From the NCBI GenBank assembly GCA_014238945.1, contig JABAAB010000122.1:1-60886 (forward strand): a DNA stretch of 60,886 bases, in the 5' to 3' direction. The notes under the pieces were generated by a model. The model made no database searches, was not told the DNA's origin, and saw nothing but the letters and a program-made list of their open reading frames with translations. Both the position numbers and the translations under genes were made by a program. The stretch comes from Lysobacterales bacterium (lineage in GTDB: Bacteria > Pseudomonadota > Gammaproteobacteria > Xanthomonadales > SZUA-36). Numbering within the stretch: position 1 is the first letter of the stretch; each line of letters starts with the position of its first letter. Of this stretch, positions 1 to 9,923 are shown piece by piece.

Positions 1-276
1 ACCTTATTTGCAATTCAGCAAAGTATCAGTGACCGTTGACCCCGTGCATATTTGACCTTTGCCGTCCCCGAGCCACCGGTGTACTGGTCATCCGTGCGCC
101 TCAAACCGTCCCCTTTGGCCTCAAATGACTCCATTCCCGTACAGAAATCTGTATGCAGTGATGGCGGAGGTTTGGGTGTTCGCTTTATCCCCGGGTGCGG
201 TCATTAGACCAAAAGTTACTCAACTTATGTGAGCGAGTCGGCCCACTAAAGCCGGCCTAAAGGAATTCGTTGCGCC
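1..276. other. Non-coding flank with no recognised feature
   Basis: I see no credible open reading frame, RNA gene or repeat here. The segment lies downstream of the minus-strand methyltransferase gene, so it should hold the 3' end of the sox operon transcript. A short GGCC...GGCC inverted repeat near 240-257 has no T-run in the right place and is not called as a terminator. Confidence 0.4.
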
Positions 277-942
277 TCAGACAAGCTGACAGATCACGAT
301 CAGAGCTTTGTCGCCCGCATGTTCCAGATTCGGTGTACCCGGGCTGTACATGTTGACTTCAACCAGGTCCGGTTTTGTTATCGTACCCTTGGCAGCATCC
401 TTTGCGAGCTTCTCTCCAAACCCTGCTGACTCAAAGTGAGTGGACCTGACACCAATGGCGCAGTGGGCACCGGGTGCTGCGATGCGCCACAACTCATCCA
501 GTGAAGCGGGTCCGAGATGTCCGAATGTAAAGGTTCCTGCGCTGATCAATCCACCGTACTGATCATCGGCAATCTCCAGCCTCCCGGTGAGATCCGCGGC
601 AATCAGCTTGCGATAAACCGGGGTATTGTCACCTGTTGTCTTCTTGCCGGCCTGATCGAGCATCGACCTTGAAATATCGATGCCGTCAACCGGGTCAATA
701 CCACCTTCCCGCAGGCAGGCTCCCACAACACCGGTACCACAGCCCACATCCAGGACCGCGCCATTGATCCGGGTCCGCTGCTTTAGCAGTTGCTCCGCGA
801 CCCGAAGGTGACAGACGTAATTTTCGCTTGCGACGAAATCCTGGTCATAGGTTGTTGCCCATTCCCCGTAAAGACGAACACTGTCTGAAGGTGTTTTGAT
901 CGAGTAGGCGTCATCGAGCCCAAGTTTTTGTTTTCTGGTCAC
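277..942 (-). CDS. Class I SAM-dependent methyltransferase
   Basis: 221-residue Rossmann-fold methyltransferase. The SAM-binding motif I is LDVGCGTGVVG near residues 64-74, with the acidic strand-2 motif GIDIS about 20 residues later. The upstream YGEWATTYD motif near residue 25 is typical of the WBSCR27-like/UbiE-like small-molecule methyltransferases. It starts with GTG in a GTGA overlap with the stop of the decarboxylase gene, so the two are translationally coupled. It is the last gene of the sox/dimethylglycine operon. Its substrate is unknown; coupling to the decarboxylase suggests it may methylate an amine made by that enzyme, which is inference. Confidence 0.85.
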   Translation of the reverse strand: MTRKQKLGLDDAYSIKTPSDSVRLYGEWATTYDQDFVASENYVCHLRVAEQLLKQRTRINGAVLDVGCGTGVVGACLREGGIDPVDGIDISRSMLDQAGKKTTGDNTPVYRKLIAADLTGRLEIADDQYGGLISAGTFTFGHLGPASLDELWRIAAPGAHCAIGVRSTHFESAGFGEKLAKDAAKGTITKPDLVEVNMYSPGTPNLEHAGDKALIVICQLV

Positions 943-2099
943 ACTGAAGGAGGCCTTTCCGCCGCTGAGGTAATGGTCACAATTCGATCACTGTAGTAGC
1001 CATTGAAATCGGTTCTTCCACTGATGCTGTAGGCACCTATATTTCCAAACTCCAGGTAATCGCCGGCACAAATATCCGCAGGTAAGGGCACCCGACCAGG
1101 CAGCGTATCGGTTGAATCACAGGTGGGACCATTGATTTCAAAGCTGGTCTCGTCACCCTCCAACAAACTCCCATTCCGGTATGCCCGCACGGGATACCGG
1201 TCGTGCCCGTCGATGCGCAGTACCCAGAATACCCCGTACATCCCGTCGTTGATATACAAGCGGTCGTCTTTGCGTAACAGGACTTCGACCAGTGCCGACA
1301 TCCCGGGTGCTGCCAGCGCCCGCCCTGGCTCACCGAGCACTTCTGCGTTATCGGCCAGCGGTAATGTGGCAACAGACTCCTTCACCGCCCTGAAATATTT
1401 CTCGAGCTCCGGGACGATAAAATCAGGGTAGGATTTTGGATAGCCACCGCCGACATCGAGCAAACGTATCCGGAACGACAACTGTTCCAGCGCCGAGCGG
1501 GTGACGGAGATGGAATACCGGTATGCTTCCGGATCGATTACCGACGAACCCACATTGAACGCCAGTGCAGCTTCAGCACCGCTGTCACGTATGGATTGCA
1601 ACAACAACGGCATCTCATCCGGGGGTGCGCCAAATCTTCTCGACAAATCCTCCATTGCGGATTCGTGGTGTACTGCCATGCGGGCAAATATGATGGATCG
1701 GGATGGATCAATTTCTTTCAAAAGTTGTGTCAACCCGCTCAGATGATCAACCAGGAAATGACGCACACCGTGATTTTTCTGTGCCCATTCGGCCGCACCC
1801 CGCAGACGCGTGGGTATCATGAAATACTTGGTCGAAGCGGGATCGATTCGATCTACCAGCTCTATCTCCGGTAATGACGCGCAGTCAAAATGATGTACGC
1901 CTTCAGCCATCAATAACCGAAGCACTCCGGGGTCGGAGTTTGCCTTTACAGCGTACAATACCCGACCCGGGAAACCACCCAGAAAGTCCCGCGCGGTCTG
2001 GCGATATATATGCGGAAAAACACAATAGACAGGTTCTGCAGGACGCTGGCTGCGCAGAAGGTCCCCCACATCGGTGAATTGTTCCCTTGATTCAGACAT
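939..2099 (-). CDS. Fold-III PLP decarboxylase (Orn/DAP/Arg family 2)
   Basis: 386 residues. The N-terminal alanine-racemase-like barrel carries the PLP lysine in YAVKAN (K52), the HFDCAS motif, the glycine-rich DVGGGYP motif and the phosphate-binding GEPGR. The C-terminal beta domain has GPTCDSTD, whose Cys-Asp pair is the active-site element of eukaryotic-type ornithine decarboxylases. The family decarboxylates basic amino acids (ornithine, lysine, diaminopimelate, carboxynorspermidine); the sequence does not let me choose the substrate, though the ODC-like branch is most likely. It lies 20 bases after the dimethylglycine-dehydrogenase-like gene and overlaps the methyltransferase gene, so it belongs to the sox operon. 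That is an unusual partner for sarcosine oxidase. Confidence 0.85.
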   Translation of the reverse strand: MSESREQFTDVGDLLRSQRPAEPVYCVFPHIYRQTARDFLGGFPGRVLYAVKANSDPGVLRLLMAEGVHHFDCASLPEIELVDRIDPASTKYFMIPTRLRGAAEWAQKNHGVRHFLVDHLSGLTQLLKEIDPSRSIIFARMAVHHESAMEDLSRRFGAPPDEMPLLLQSIRDSGAEAALAFNVGSSVIDPEAYRYSISVTRSALEQLSFRIRLLDVGGGYPKSYPDFIVPELEKYFRAVKESVATLPLADNAEVLGEPGRALAAPGMSALVEVLLRKDDRLYINDGMYGVFWVLRIDGHDRYPVRAYRNGSLLEGDETSFEINGPTCDSTDTLPGRVPLPADICAGDYLEFGNIGAYSISGRTDFNGYYSDRIVTITSAAERPPSV

Positions 2100-2119
2100 A
2101 AATCGTTCCAGGCTGGTTG

Positions 2120-4540
2120 CTATGATCGCATACGCAAACCGGTCGGGTCATATGCAGCCCCTGCAGTGATCCTGGCCGGTCTGCGCTGATCAACGACATG
2201 CACGGTAAATTCATTGTCCGCTGAGTCAAGATACTGGCTCCTGACGTAGGCAAGCGCCAGGCTTTTCCCGACGCTGTGGCCATAAGCACCCGAGGTAACG
2301 AAGCCTGCCAGTTGGTCTTTGATCCAGACCGGTTCATAGCCCCAGGCATCGGCATCGAGCGCATCGATCTCGAGGGTGACCAACCTGTGTTCAGGTGTGG
2401 CATCGCGATCGGCCAATGCCGCTTCACGTCCGATAAAACCGGTCTTGTCATAGTCTACGAAACGATCAAACCCACACATGGCCGGGGTATAGTCCGGAGA
2501 AAATTCCCGTGACCAGATACCAAAACTCTTTTCCATGCCCATGGATAACAATGCACGTATCCCAAAAGGCCTGATGCCGAGTTTTGCACCCGCGCGCATC
2601 AGGTGATCATAGAGCGACCGCGCGTATACTGTTGGTGTGTACATTTCATAGCCCAGTTCGCCGGTAAACGACAGGCGTGCCACCTGGCACGGGGCAATAC
2701 CGACATCCATGGATCGCACCGACATGAACGGCACGGACGCCTTGCCCACATCTCCCGATGCCAACTCGCTGATCAACTCCCGAGATCCCGGACCGGCTAT
2801 GACGACCGCACTCAATGTGTCCGATCTGTTGTTGATACGGACTTGATGGCCCGCTGCGTGCTGCTCAAACCACAACATGTGAAACTCCTGCAGGTAGCCG
2901 GAACCAATCACCATGAAGCGATCATCCGCCAGCCGCATGACGGTCATGTCGCCTTTCAGATGTCCGGAAGGCAGCAACATGGGTCCCATACGAATTTTGC
3001 CCGGTTCGGGTAAACGGCTTGCAAACACCCTGTCCATGAAGTGCTCGGCATCGGGGCCGGAAACTTCATACTTGGCAAACGAGGACCCGTCCATGATACC
3101 CACACCATCCCTTACAGCCCGGCATTCCTCCCCCACCGCCTCATGAGCATTTGAGCGACGGAAACTGGGAGTCTCCACCGATTCCGTCCCCTGGGGCGCA
3201 AACCACAAGGGCACTTCAAGTCCATAAGATGATCCGAAAACCGCGTTGGCCTCCTGCAGGCGGTCATGAAACGCGGAAACCTTGTTGGGGCGGGCAGCCG
3301 GCCACTCATCGTTGGGGCACAGCAGAAAAAAACGGTTTTGATAAAACTCGTTAGCCTTTTCGACCGCATAGGTTTTGGTTGCATACGGTCCGAACCTATT
3401 AACATCCATTGCAAAAACATCACCTTCCGGTTCGCCCTCAATCATCCACTGTGACAGGGCCAGCGCGATGCCGCTGCCCTGGCTAAAGCCCGCCATTACC
3501 CCACAGCAGGACCAGTAATTGGGTACCCCGCGCACCGGGCCCACCAACGGGTTTCCATCCGGTGCGAAGGTAAACGGCCCGTTGACAATACGTCGAATTC
3601 CCGCATCGGCTACTGCAGGAAACCTTTCGAAACCACGGACCAGTTCGTTTTCTATGTTGTCCATTCTGGGTTCCAGCAGATCGGACTCACCATATTCCCA
3701 GGGTGTTTGGTCCACTGACCACGGGGTCGAGTTTTTCTCATAGACACCCAGCAGGACCCCGTTACGCTCCTGGCGCAAATACATCTCCCCGTCGAGATCC
3801 AGCACCAGCGGTAACTCTCCTTCCCACTGCGCCAGCTCATCCATGTCACCGGTGAGGATGTAGTGGTGTTCCATCGGCACAATGGGGACGTGCACACCGG
3901 CCATTTTTCCCACTTCCCTGGCCCACAGCCCGGCGGCATTAACCACGTGTTCACACTGGATGTTGCCCTTGTCGGTGACCACGGTCCAACCACCACCTGG
4001 TTTTTGAACCAGGTCATTCACCATCGTATTTACATGGATTTCCGCACCCGCCATGCGGGCCGATTTTGCCAGTGCGTGGGTGGATCCATAAGGGTCCAGA
4101 TTACCCTCATTGTCCACGAACATACCACCGATAACGTCTGATGTATCCATGATGGGACACAGGTCCCTGATTTCACCCGGTGTGACCAGTTGACTGTCGA
4201 TTCCCAGCACCTTGAGCTTCTCATGCTCATAACGGATAACTTCCCAGCGTTCCTTCGTCGCTGCAACATTGAGACCGCCGGTGAGGTGCATACCCACATC
4301 CTGGCCAGAGATTGCCTCGACCTCCTTGTATACGGAAATGGCATAGGCCTGCAGTCGTGCCATGTTGGGATCGCTGTTCATTGAATGAAATCCACCGGCG
4401 GCGTGCCAGGTAGACCCCGCCGTCAGCTGTTTGCGCTCAACCAGTACGACATCTGACCAGCCCAGTTTGGTCAGGTGATACAAAACTGCAGCACCTACTA
4501 TGCCACCACCAATGACCACAACGCGGGTATGTTCTTTCAT
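2120..4540 (-). CDS. Dimethylglycine/sarcosine dehydrogenase-like flavoprotein (FAD + GcvT domains)
   Basis: 806 residues in the usual two-part layout: a DAO-type FAD domain at about 1-390 and a folate-binding GcvT/aminomethyltransferase part at about 430-800. The dinucleotide motif VVVIGGGIVGAA is at the N-terminus. STWHAAG contains H46 at the place where FAD is covalently attached in dimethylglycine and sarcosine dehydrogenases. Family members oxidise N-methyl groups and pass formaldehyde to tetrahydrofolate. The gene starts one base after the soxG stop and is clearly cotranscribed with the sarcosine oxidase genes. The inferred role is dimethylglycine to sarcosine, or a related N-methyl amine, feeding the sox enzyme. 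Exact substrate unproven. Confidence 0.9.
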   Translation of the reverse strand: MKEHTRVVVIGGGIVGAAVLYHLTKLGWSDVVLVERKQLTAGSTWHAAGGFHSMNSDPNMARLQAYAISVYKEVEAISGQDVGMHLTGGLNVAATKERWEVIRYEHEKLKVLGIDSQLVTPGEIRDLCPIMDTSDVIGGMFVDNEGNLDPYGSTHALAKSARMAGAEIHVNTMVNDLVQKPGGGWTVVTDKGNIQCEHVVNAAGLWAREVGKMAGVHVPIVPMEHHYILTGDMDELAQWEGELPLVLDLDGEMYLRQERNGVLLGVYEKNSTPWSVDQTPWEYGESDLLEPRMDNIENELVRGFERFPAVADAGIRRIVNGPFTFAPDGNPLVGPVRGVPNYWSCCGVMAGFSQGSGIALALSQWMIEGEPEGDVFAMDVNRFGPYATKTYAVEKANEFYQNRFFLLCPNDEWPAARPNKVSAFHDRLQEANAVFGSSYGLEVPLWFAPQGTESVETPSFRRSNAHEAVGEECRAVRDGVGIMDGSSFAKYEVSGPDAEHFMDRVFASRLPEPGKIRMGPMLLPSGHLKGDMTVMRLADDRFMVIGSGYLQEFHMLWFEQHAAGHQVRINNRSDTLSAVVIAGPGSRELISELASGDVGKASVPFMSVRSMDVGIAPCQVARLSFTGELGYEMYTPTVYARSLYDHLMRAGAKLGIRPFGIRALLSMGMEKSFGIWSREFSPDYTPAMCGFDRFVDYDKTGFIGREAALADRDATPEHRLVTLEIDALDADAWGYEPVWIKDQLAGFVTSGAYGHSVGKSLALAYVRSQYLDSADNEFTVHVVDQRRPARITAGAAYDPTGLRMRS

Positions 4541-4541
4541 A

Positions 4542-5072
4542 TCAGTTCACCGTGTTTGATTCGATAGTAAGGGGGTCTTCACTGGCATGAGCGATCCAGT
4601 CTTCAAGGTAACCGGCAAGACTCCGGTCAGTGTACAAATCAAAGTGATCTGCCCCGACCGCAACAATTAGCAACAATACGTTGGCAAATTGGGTCCGGAC
4701 ACATTGCCCTTTTACCCATGCACACGGGTGCATGTCAATTCCGCAACCCATCGCCAGAATGCTGCGTGACGCCGGACCTTTCATGGTAAAGCAGGCGCTG
4801 CCGGAAGAAGTGTCCGTGGCTGCATAAAGCTGACCGGCCAGCGCATTATCTATATGACCTAATAATTCCCCGACGGATTGCTTGTCACTGGTCAGCAACC
4901 ACTGGTCCGGACCCAGCCAGTGAACAGCAGGATCCCCGTCCCGCCACCGGTTTGGCTCTCCGGGAAGCAGCAGGGACTTGCAGGCTACTTCAGCGGCGTG
5001 CGGACGCACCCGGAGCCGGACCATGGTTCGGTCATTGATCTGACGGAGTTCAAATCCGGGGTGTTCAGGCAT
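4542..5072 (-). CDS. soxG: Sarcosine oxidase gamma subunit
   Basis: 176 residues, the usual size for SoxG, the GcvT-like small subunit of heterotetrameric sarcosine oxidase. Recognisable features are WLGPDQWLL near residue 55 and DTSSGSACF near residue 88, which match the family core. It overlaps the 3' end of soxA by eight bases and is followed at once by the dimethylglycine-dehydrogenase-like gene. The identity rests as much on its place after soxA as on sequence, because SoxG is poorly conserved. Confidence 0.88.
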   Translation of the reverse strand: MPEHPGFELRQINDRTMVRLRVRPHAAEVACKSLLLPGEPNRWRDGDPAVHWLGPDQWLLTSDKQSVGELLGHIDNALAGQLYAATDTSSGSACFTMKGPASRSILAMGCGIDMHPCAWVKGQCVRTQFANVLLLIVAVGADHFDLYTDRSLAGYLEDWIAHASEDPLTIESNTVN

Positions 5073-8025
5073 TCATCTTCTCCCCGGCGGGGTCATAAAA
5101 TACCGGATCGGTAATACGCACCTCGAAGCTGCGCCCGTCGTCGTAAACCTTCACGGTCTCACCCTTGCGCTGAAAACCACTTTCGAGCAGACCCATGCCA
5201 ATGGACCGCTCCAGGGTCGGGCTGAAACAGGCCGATGTCACCATGCCCTGGCTGCGGCCACCCTGCTCCGGTCCCGTGATGAAATGGGCACCCGGTTCCA
5301 GTTCCTCGTTGGGGTTCAGTGGTTCGACACCTACATATTGCCTCCTGTCTTCACGCTGGTCCTCGGCACGGAGCAGGGATCGTTTTCCAACGAAATCCGC
5401 CTGTTTCCTGGCCACGATCCCGGCGAACCCAACATCCATCGGGTTGGTCGTGCCATCCGTGTCTCCACCCACGTGTAAATATCCTTTTTCTGTACGCAGC
5501 ACCATAAGCGCCTCAGCACCAATGGGTTCGACATGAAAGGCGGACCCTCCTGCAATCATCATGGCTTTCATGACTCTTTCAGCATATAACGCAGGAATAT
5601 TGATCTCGAAACTCATTTCACCTGTAAAACTGACGCGCTGCACCCTTGCAGGTGCTCCAAGAAATGTTCCGGTCGCGATTGACATGTGAGGCAATACCCC
5701 GGCAGAAAAATCAATATCCGACTCAAGTTCCTGCAATATCGCCCGGGAGGCCGGTCCAGCCAGTGTTACCACGGCCCACTGGCTGGTTACCGCAGAAATA
5801 ATCAGCTCAAGATCGGGCCACTCGCACTGGTGCCATCTCTCAAGCCAGTCGGTGAAGTGGTCAGCATTGGCCGATGTGGTGCTGAGCAAGTAGTGATCTT
5901 CTGCGAGTCTGGCAAACACACCATCATCCATCACGATGCCGTTCTCGTTGAGCATCAACCCGTATCGAATGCGACCGGTCTTCAGTGTCAACGCATTGTT
6001 GACGAAAATACGATTGAGAAATTCACCCGCATCGGGACCCTTCAGTTCAATTTTTCCGAGTGGTGAGGCATCGAAGAGACCGGCCTCGCGCCGAACAGCG
6101 ATCGCTTCCTCCCTGATGGCAGTCTCACGATCCCGGCCATCAATCGCATAGTATTCGGGTCTTTTCCAAGGGCCATAGTCTTCAAACACGGCACCATATC
6201 GAACATGCCACTTATGCGCCGGCAACAATCGCGCCGGTGCATAGTGATCCCCGTGACGCTGCCCGGCGATCGCACCCATTGGTACCGGCATGAACTGCGG
6301 TCTGAATGTGGTGGTGCCGACCTCTTCAACGGGTCGGCCGGTCAGTTCTGCCAGCAGGGTCAACGCATTGAGATTGCTGGTCTTGCCCTGGTCAGCGGAC
6401 ATACCGGTGGTGGTATGGCGTTTCAGATGCTCGACGGAAACAAAGTTTTCACGCACCGCGAGTTGAATGTCTGCAACGGTTACGTCATGCATATAGTCAA
6501 CCCACTGACGGGAACTGTCTCCGCAGGGCGTAATCCTCATAGCTTCCAGATTGTACCCCTCGGTTTCCGTTGTCGATATTGCGGTCGGTGTACACGTATA
6601 ACCCGCCCGTGTTGCCGCTTCAGCACCCGCCTTCGCACCATTGTTCAATGCCCCGGACAGAGAAAATTTTCCATTCGCCGCACCGGCAACCGTCACCTTC
6701 TGAAGACCGTGATCCGACCGGAAACAGGCCAACTCGGTGTCATAGCTCAACTTGCCACGCGCCTGGGAAAAAAGATGACAGGTGGGATTGAATCCTCCTG
6801 ACACCGCGAGTCCCTGGCAGGTGATATCGACACCCTCGGGTGTCACGGATTTCCCATCTGCGGCCAACTTGCCAATACGCACACCGGTAAGGGCCCTGTT
6901 GCCGTGGGTATTGAGCACAACCGAACCCGGCATAACCGGGATTCCACGCCGCCTGGCCTCATCGGCAGGTTCATCCGGAACGGTTTTTCTTGCATCGACA
7001 ACAGCCGGTACTTCGATACCATGGTCATCCAGCGTGAAGGCCACCCGGTAGGCTGAATCATTGTTGGTTGCGACCACCATGGCATCCGCCGGTCTGACCG
7101 CATAGCGGTTTACATACTCCATGGCAGCATTTGCCAGCATGATGCCCGGCCGGTCGTTGTTTTCGAACACCAGGGGTTGCTCGATTGCGCCGGTGGTCAG
7201 CAGGACCTGCCCTGCCCTGACTTTCCAAAATCGTTTGACCCCCGGTGTTGAACGATCGGTGATGGTCAGCATATTGTGATCGTAATAACCCGAAACCGTG
7301 GATGAGGTCATGACGGTAAGGTTCGGCTTGTCCTCAATGGCAGCCATGGTCTGGTTAATCCACAGATCGGAATCTACTGAGTCGATGGTGGCACCACAGC
7401 CGAGCAGGCTGCCACCCGTTTCATGGTCCTGTTCAACCAGTACAACCCTTGCACCACTGTCCACGGTACTCAACGCAGCGGCCAGACCTGCTGGTCCTGC
7501 ACCGACAATCAGCAGGTCGCAATGCAGGTTGTGGTGGAAGTAACGGTTGCTGTCCTCACCGGCAGGCAGATGACCCAGACCCGCCATGCGCCTGACCATA
7601 CCCTCGTACCAGTGCCATCCCGGCCATTTGAATATCTTGTTGTAGAACCCCGCCGTCCACAGCCTGTGGGTGAAATCAAGCATACGACCCAGATCGAAAT
7701 TGACATTCGGGAATCCCCCGGGAGACTTGATCCGGTGATCATCGATCAATGCCCGCATGGTGCTGCGTACCACAGGTACATCGCCCTGGCCGTCGTAGAC
7801 ACTCAGTAACGCATTGGTTTCTTCAACACCGGCAGACATGACACCCCGTGGCCGATGATATTTGAAACTCCGGTTGACCGTGCTGACGCCATTGGCCAGT
7901 AATGCTGAAGCGATGGTATCACCCCGGCACCCCTGCAGCTTTCTGCCATTGAAAGTGAATGTGACCGCTTTGCGGCGGTCAATTCGACCACCCGTTTCCA
8001 GTCGGTTTTTTTGGGTGTCAGTCAC
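5065..8025 (-). CDS. soxA: Sarcosine oxidase alpha subunit
   Basis: 986 residues from the GTG chosen at 8025. That start overlaps the soxD stop by eight bases and gives the family N-terminus; the frame stays open upstream to 8088. An N-terminal 2Fe-2S-ferredoxin-like segment (FTFNGRKLQGCRGDTIASAL) is followed by an NAD/FAD domain with LIVGAGPAGLAAA near residue 170 and, from about 600, a GcvT-type tetrahydrofolate domain. The alpha subunit binds NAD and folate. With SoxB it converts sarcosine to glycine, making methylene-THF and hydrogen peroxide in the cytoplasm. The order B-D-A-G is the usual bacterial one. Confidence 0.95.
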   Translation of the reverse strand: MTDTQKNRLETGGRIDRRKAVTFTFNGRKLQGCRGDTIASALLANGVSTVNRSFKYHRPRGVMSAGVEETNALLSVYDGQGDVPVVRSTMRALIDDHRIKSPGGFPNVNFDLGRMLDFTHRLWTAGFYNKIFKWPGWHWYEGMVRRMAGLGHLPAGEDSNRYFHHNLHCDLLIVGAGPAGLAAALSTVDSGARVVLVEQDHETGGSLLGCGATIDSVDSDLWINQTMAAIEDKPNLTVMTSSTVSGYYDHNMLTITDRSTPGVKRFWKVRAGQVLLTTGAIEQPLVFENNDRPGIMLANAAMEYVNRYAVRPADAMVVATNNDSAYRVAFTLDDHGIEVPAVVDARKTVPDEPADEARRRGIPVMPGSVVLNTHGNRALTGVRIGKLAADGKSVTPEGVDITCQGLAVSGGFNPTCHLFSQARGKLSYDTELACFRSDHGLQKVTVAGAANGKFSLSGALNNGAKAGAEAATRAGYTCTPTAISTTETEGYNLEAMRITPCGDSSRQWVDYMHDVTVADIQLAVRENFVSVEHLKRHTTTGMSADQGKTSNLNALTLLAELTGRPVEEVGTTTFRPQFMPVPMGAIAGQRHGDHYAPARLLPAHKWHVRYGAVFEDYGPWKRPEYYAIDGRDRETAIREEAIAVRREAGLFDASPLGKIELKGPDAGEFLNRIFVNNALTLKTGRIRYGLMLNENGIVMDDGVFARLAEDHYLLSTTSANADHFTDWLERWHQCEWPDLELIISAVTSQWAVVTLAGPASRAILQELESDIDFSAGVLPHMSIATGTFLGAPARVQRVSFTGEMSFEINIPALYAERVMKAMMIAGGSAFHVEPIGAEALMVLRTEKGYLHVGGDTDGTTNPMDVGFAGIVARKQADFVGKRSLLRAEDQREDRRQYVGVEPLNPNEELEPGAHFITGPEQGGRSQGMVTSACFSPTLERSIGMGLLESGFQRKGETVKVYDDGRSFEVRITDPVFYDPAGEKMNA

Positions 8026-8308
8026 CGGCGATTTTCTCCACCAATTCGGGCTTGGGGTCTCCCATGGCGTACACAGCATGGATCTCATGGGTCAGGGTAT
8101 CGCGTGCGATATTGAACCAGCGCCCACAGCCATACTTGTGCAGCCAATGCTCGTAATGAACACCTCTCGGATTCTCCTTGTTGAAAAGATAGTCCGACCA
8201 CAGGGCATCATCCGCATCAAGTCCCGGACGTGTAATGTGTGATTCACCTCCGAAGTTGAACTCCACCTCATCTCTCGTTCCACACCAGGGACATCTGATT
8301 CTGAGCAT
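8018..8308 (-). CDS. soxD: Sarcosine oxidase delta subunit
   Basis: 96-residue zinc-binding small subunit. CPWCG near residue 6 and the HKYGCGRWFN element near residue 65 supply the Cys/His ligands known for SoxD. YLFNKENPRGVHYEHWLH in the middle is typical of the family. The start codon overlaps the soxB stop and the stop overlaps the soxA start, which indicates tight translational coupling and a 1:1 complex. Confidence 0.93.
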   Translation of the reverse strand: MLRIRCPWCGTRDEVEFNFGGESHITRPGLDADDALWSDYLFNKENPRGVHYEHWLHKYGCGRWFNIARDTLTHEIHAVYAMGDPKPELVEKIAGD

Positions 8309-9567
8309 CAGTGAGCCACTCCCGAGGCCGCACCCTCGTCCACCAATTTCCCTGATTCGAAGCGATCAAGCCCGAAATCACAGATCAGCGGGTGTGGACG
8401 ATCATTGGCAATCGTATAGGCCATGGTATCTCCACCCGCCGGTATGGCCTTGTAACCACCGGTTCCCCAGCCACCGCTGAAATACAGATTTTGCACGGGC
8501 GTATGCCCCATCAGGGGTGTTGTATCCGGTGTTATATCGGTTATTCCCGCCCATTGCCGCATCAATCTCAAGCGACTGAAAGCCGGTATCAGTTCCAGCA
8601 GTGCAGCCACGTTTTCCTGCAATAATGGAATCCCCCCCCGTTGTGCGTAACTGTTGTAAACGTCTGCACCACCACCGAAAACCAGTTCGCCACGATCGGA
8701 CTGGCTGACGTACATGTGAATAACCGAAGAGGTCAGCACCGTGTGCAGACAGGGCTTGATTGGCTCACTGACCATGGCCTGCAATTGCATACTGGTTATC
8801 GGCACCCGGAATCCCGCCATTTTCGCGATATGAGAAGTGTTACCGGCAACAGAGAAGCTGATCTTTTCAGCCTCAACGGTACCCCGGGTCGTATTCACAC
8901 CGGTTACCCGACCCGACTGTATGTTGAATCCGGTAACCTCGCATTGCTGAATGATGTCCACACCCAGAGAACTGGCGGCGCGCGCAAACCCCCAGGCCAC
9001 GGCATCATGACGGGAGATCCCGGCCCGGCGCTGGATAAAGCCGCCATGCACCGGGAAGCGGCAATCAAGATTGATCATGGGTACGAGCTTTTTGACCTCT
9101 GCGGGTGTCAAAATCTCGGCATCGACCTTATTGATCCTGATGGCGTTGGCCCAGCGTCGCATACCTTCCAGATCGTGCACACTGTGCGCCAGAGTCAGGA
9201 CACCACGCTGGCTTAACATCACATTGAAGTTGAGTTCCCGGCCCAGTCCCTCGTAGAGTTTCAACGAGTGATCAAAGAATGCCGCACTTTGTGGCCAGTA
9301 GTAGTTCGAACGGGTAACTTGTGTATTCCGCCCGGTATTGCCGCCGCCCAGCCAGCCTTTGTCCAGTACGGCAATGTTTTTGACTGCGTGTTTTTTTGCC
9401 AGGTAATAGGCTGTGGCCAGACCATGGCCACCGGCGCCAATGATGACCACATCGTAATTCTTTTTCAGTTCAGGCGAGCGCCAGGCCGCAGGCCACCCCT
9501 TGTGATCGTGCATTGCCTGGCGGGCAAGTGACAGAAATGAATATTTTTTCAAGGGTTCAGCCTGCAC
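8308..9567 (-). CDS. soxB: Sarcosine oxidase beta subunit
   Basis: About 419 residues. It has the FAD-binding VVIIGAGGHGLATAYYLA near residue 40 and GGGNTGRNTQVTRSNYY near 75, a SoxB hallmark, plus HKGW before the FAD domain. The beta subunit holds FAD and FMN and carries the sarcosine oxidation site. It is the first gene of the operon. The start is uncertain: GTG at 9567 and TTG at 9552 are both possible, and neither has a strong ribosome binding site. The upstream gap contains an operator-like palindrome at 9833. Confidence 0.95.
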   Translation of the reverse strand: MQAEPLKKYSFLSLARQAMHDHKGWPAAWRSPELKKNYDVVIIGAGGHGLATAYYLAKKHAVKNIAVLDKGWLGGGNTGRNTQVTRSNYYWPQSAAFFDHSLKLYEGLGRELNFNVMLSQRGVLTLAHSVHDLEGMRRWANAIRINKVDAEILTPAEVKKLVPMINLDCRFPVHGGFIQRRAGISRHDAVAWGFARAASSLGVDIIQQCEVTGFNIQSGRVTGVNTTRGTVEAEKISFSVAGNTSHIAKMAGFRVPITSMQLQAMVSEPIKPCLHTVLTSSVIHMYVSQSDRGELVFGGGADVYNSYAQRGGIPLLQENVAALLELIPAFSRLRLMRQWAGITDITPDTTPLMGHTPVQNLYFSGGWGTGGYKAIPAGGDTMAYTIANDRPHPLICDFGLDRFESGKLVDEGAASGVAH

Positions 9568-9923
9568 ATTTTCCAGGATTTCAGGTGATTCCGGTCACCA
9601 TTCGCTCAGGTGCCTATATATTGGGTTATGGCCTGAGCAACTATAGGCTTATAGCGGGTTTTAATTCAAGTCAAAAATTCAAGATATTCCATAATGTAAA
9701 ACCCACAAAGAATTATCTTCAAAAGACGTCACAGCTCACAAAGTACTATATTTGACAGGAATAATACTCTGAAGACCACTCAACTTCCTGATGCCTTCAG
9801 GCAAACAATTGCAATAAAATAAGATATATCGGTGTACATTGTACAGTATAGAAAACCACCAGCGGACAACTGCTCCAGACAGCAGCAATCCGGCCTGAAT
9901 CAAAATACCAAATAATCTATCTG
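9568..9923 (-). promoter_or_regulatory. AT-rich 5' region of the sox operon
   Basis: About 355 bases without a gene, clearly richer in A+T than the flanks. It should contain the promoter of the 9 kb sox operon. It holds one strong palindrome (9833-9845) and a weaker copy of the same motif in reverse, CATAATGTAAA at 9690-9700, about 144 bases apart centre to centre. I cannot assign -35/-10 boxes with confidence. Confidence 0.5.
9833..9845. promoter_or_regulatory. Operator-like palindrome TGTACATTGTACA
   Basis: Perfect inverted repeat TGTAC-ATT-GTACA. The core GTACATTGTAC and its flanking GGT recur in reverse complement at 19295-19309 before the TonB receptor gene. Related cores lie at 19371, 39082, 50537 and 50679. 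It is likely a binding site for a dimeric transcription factor acting on the sox operon; which factor is unknown. Confidence 0.55.
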
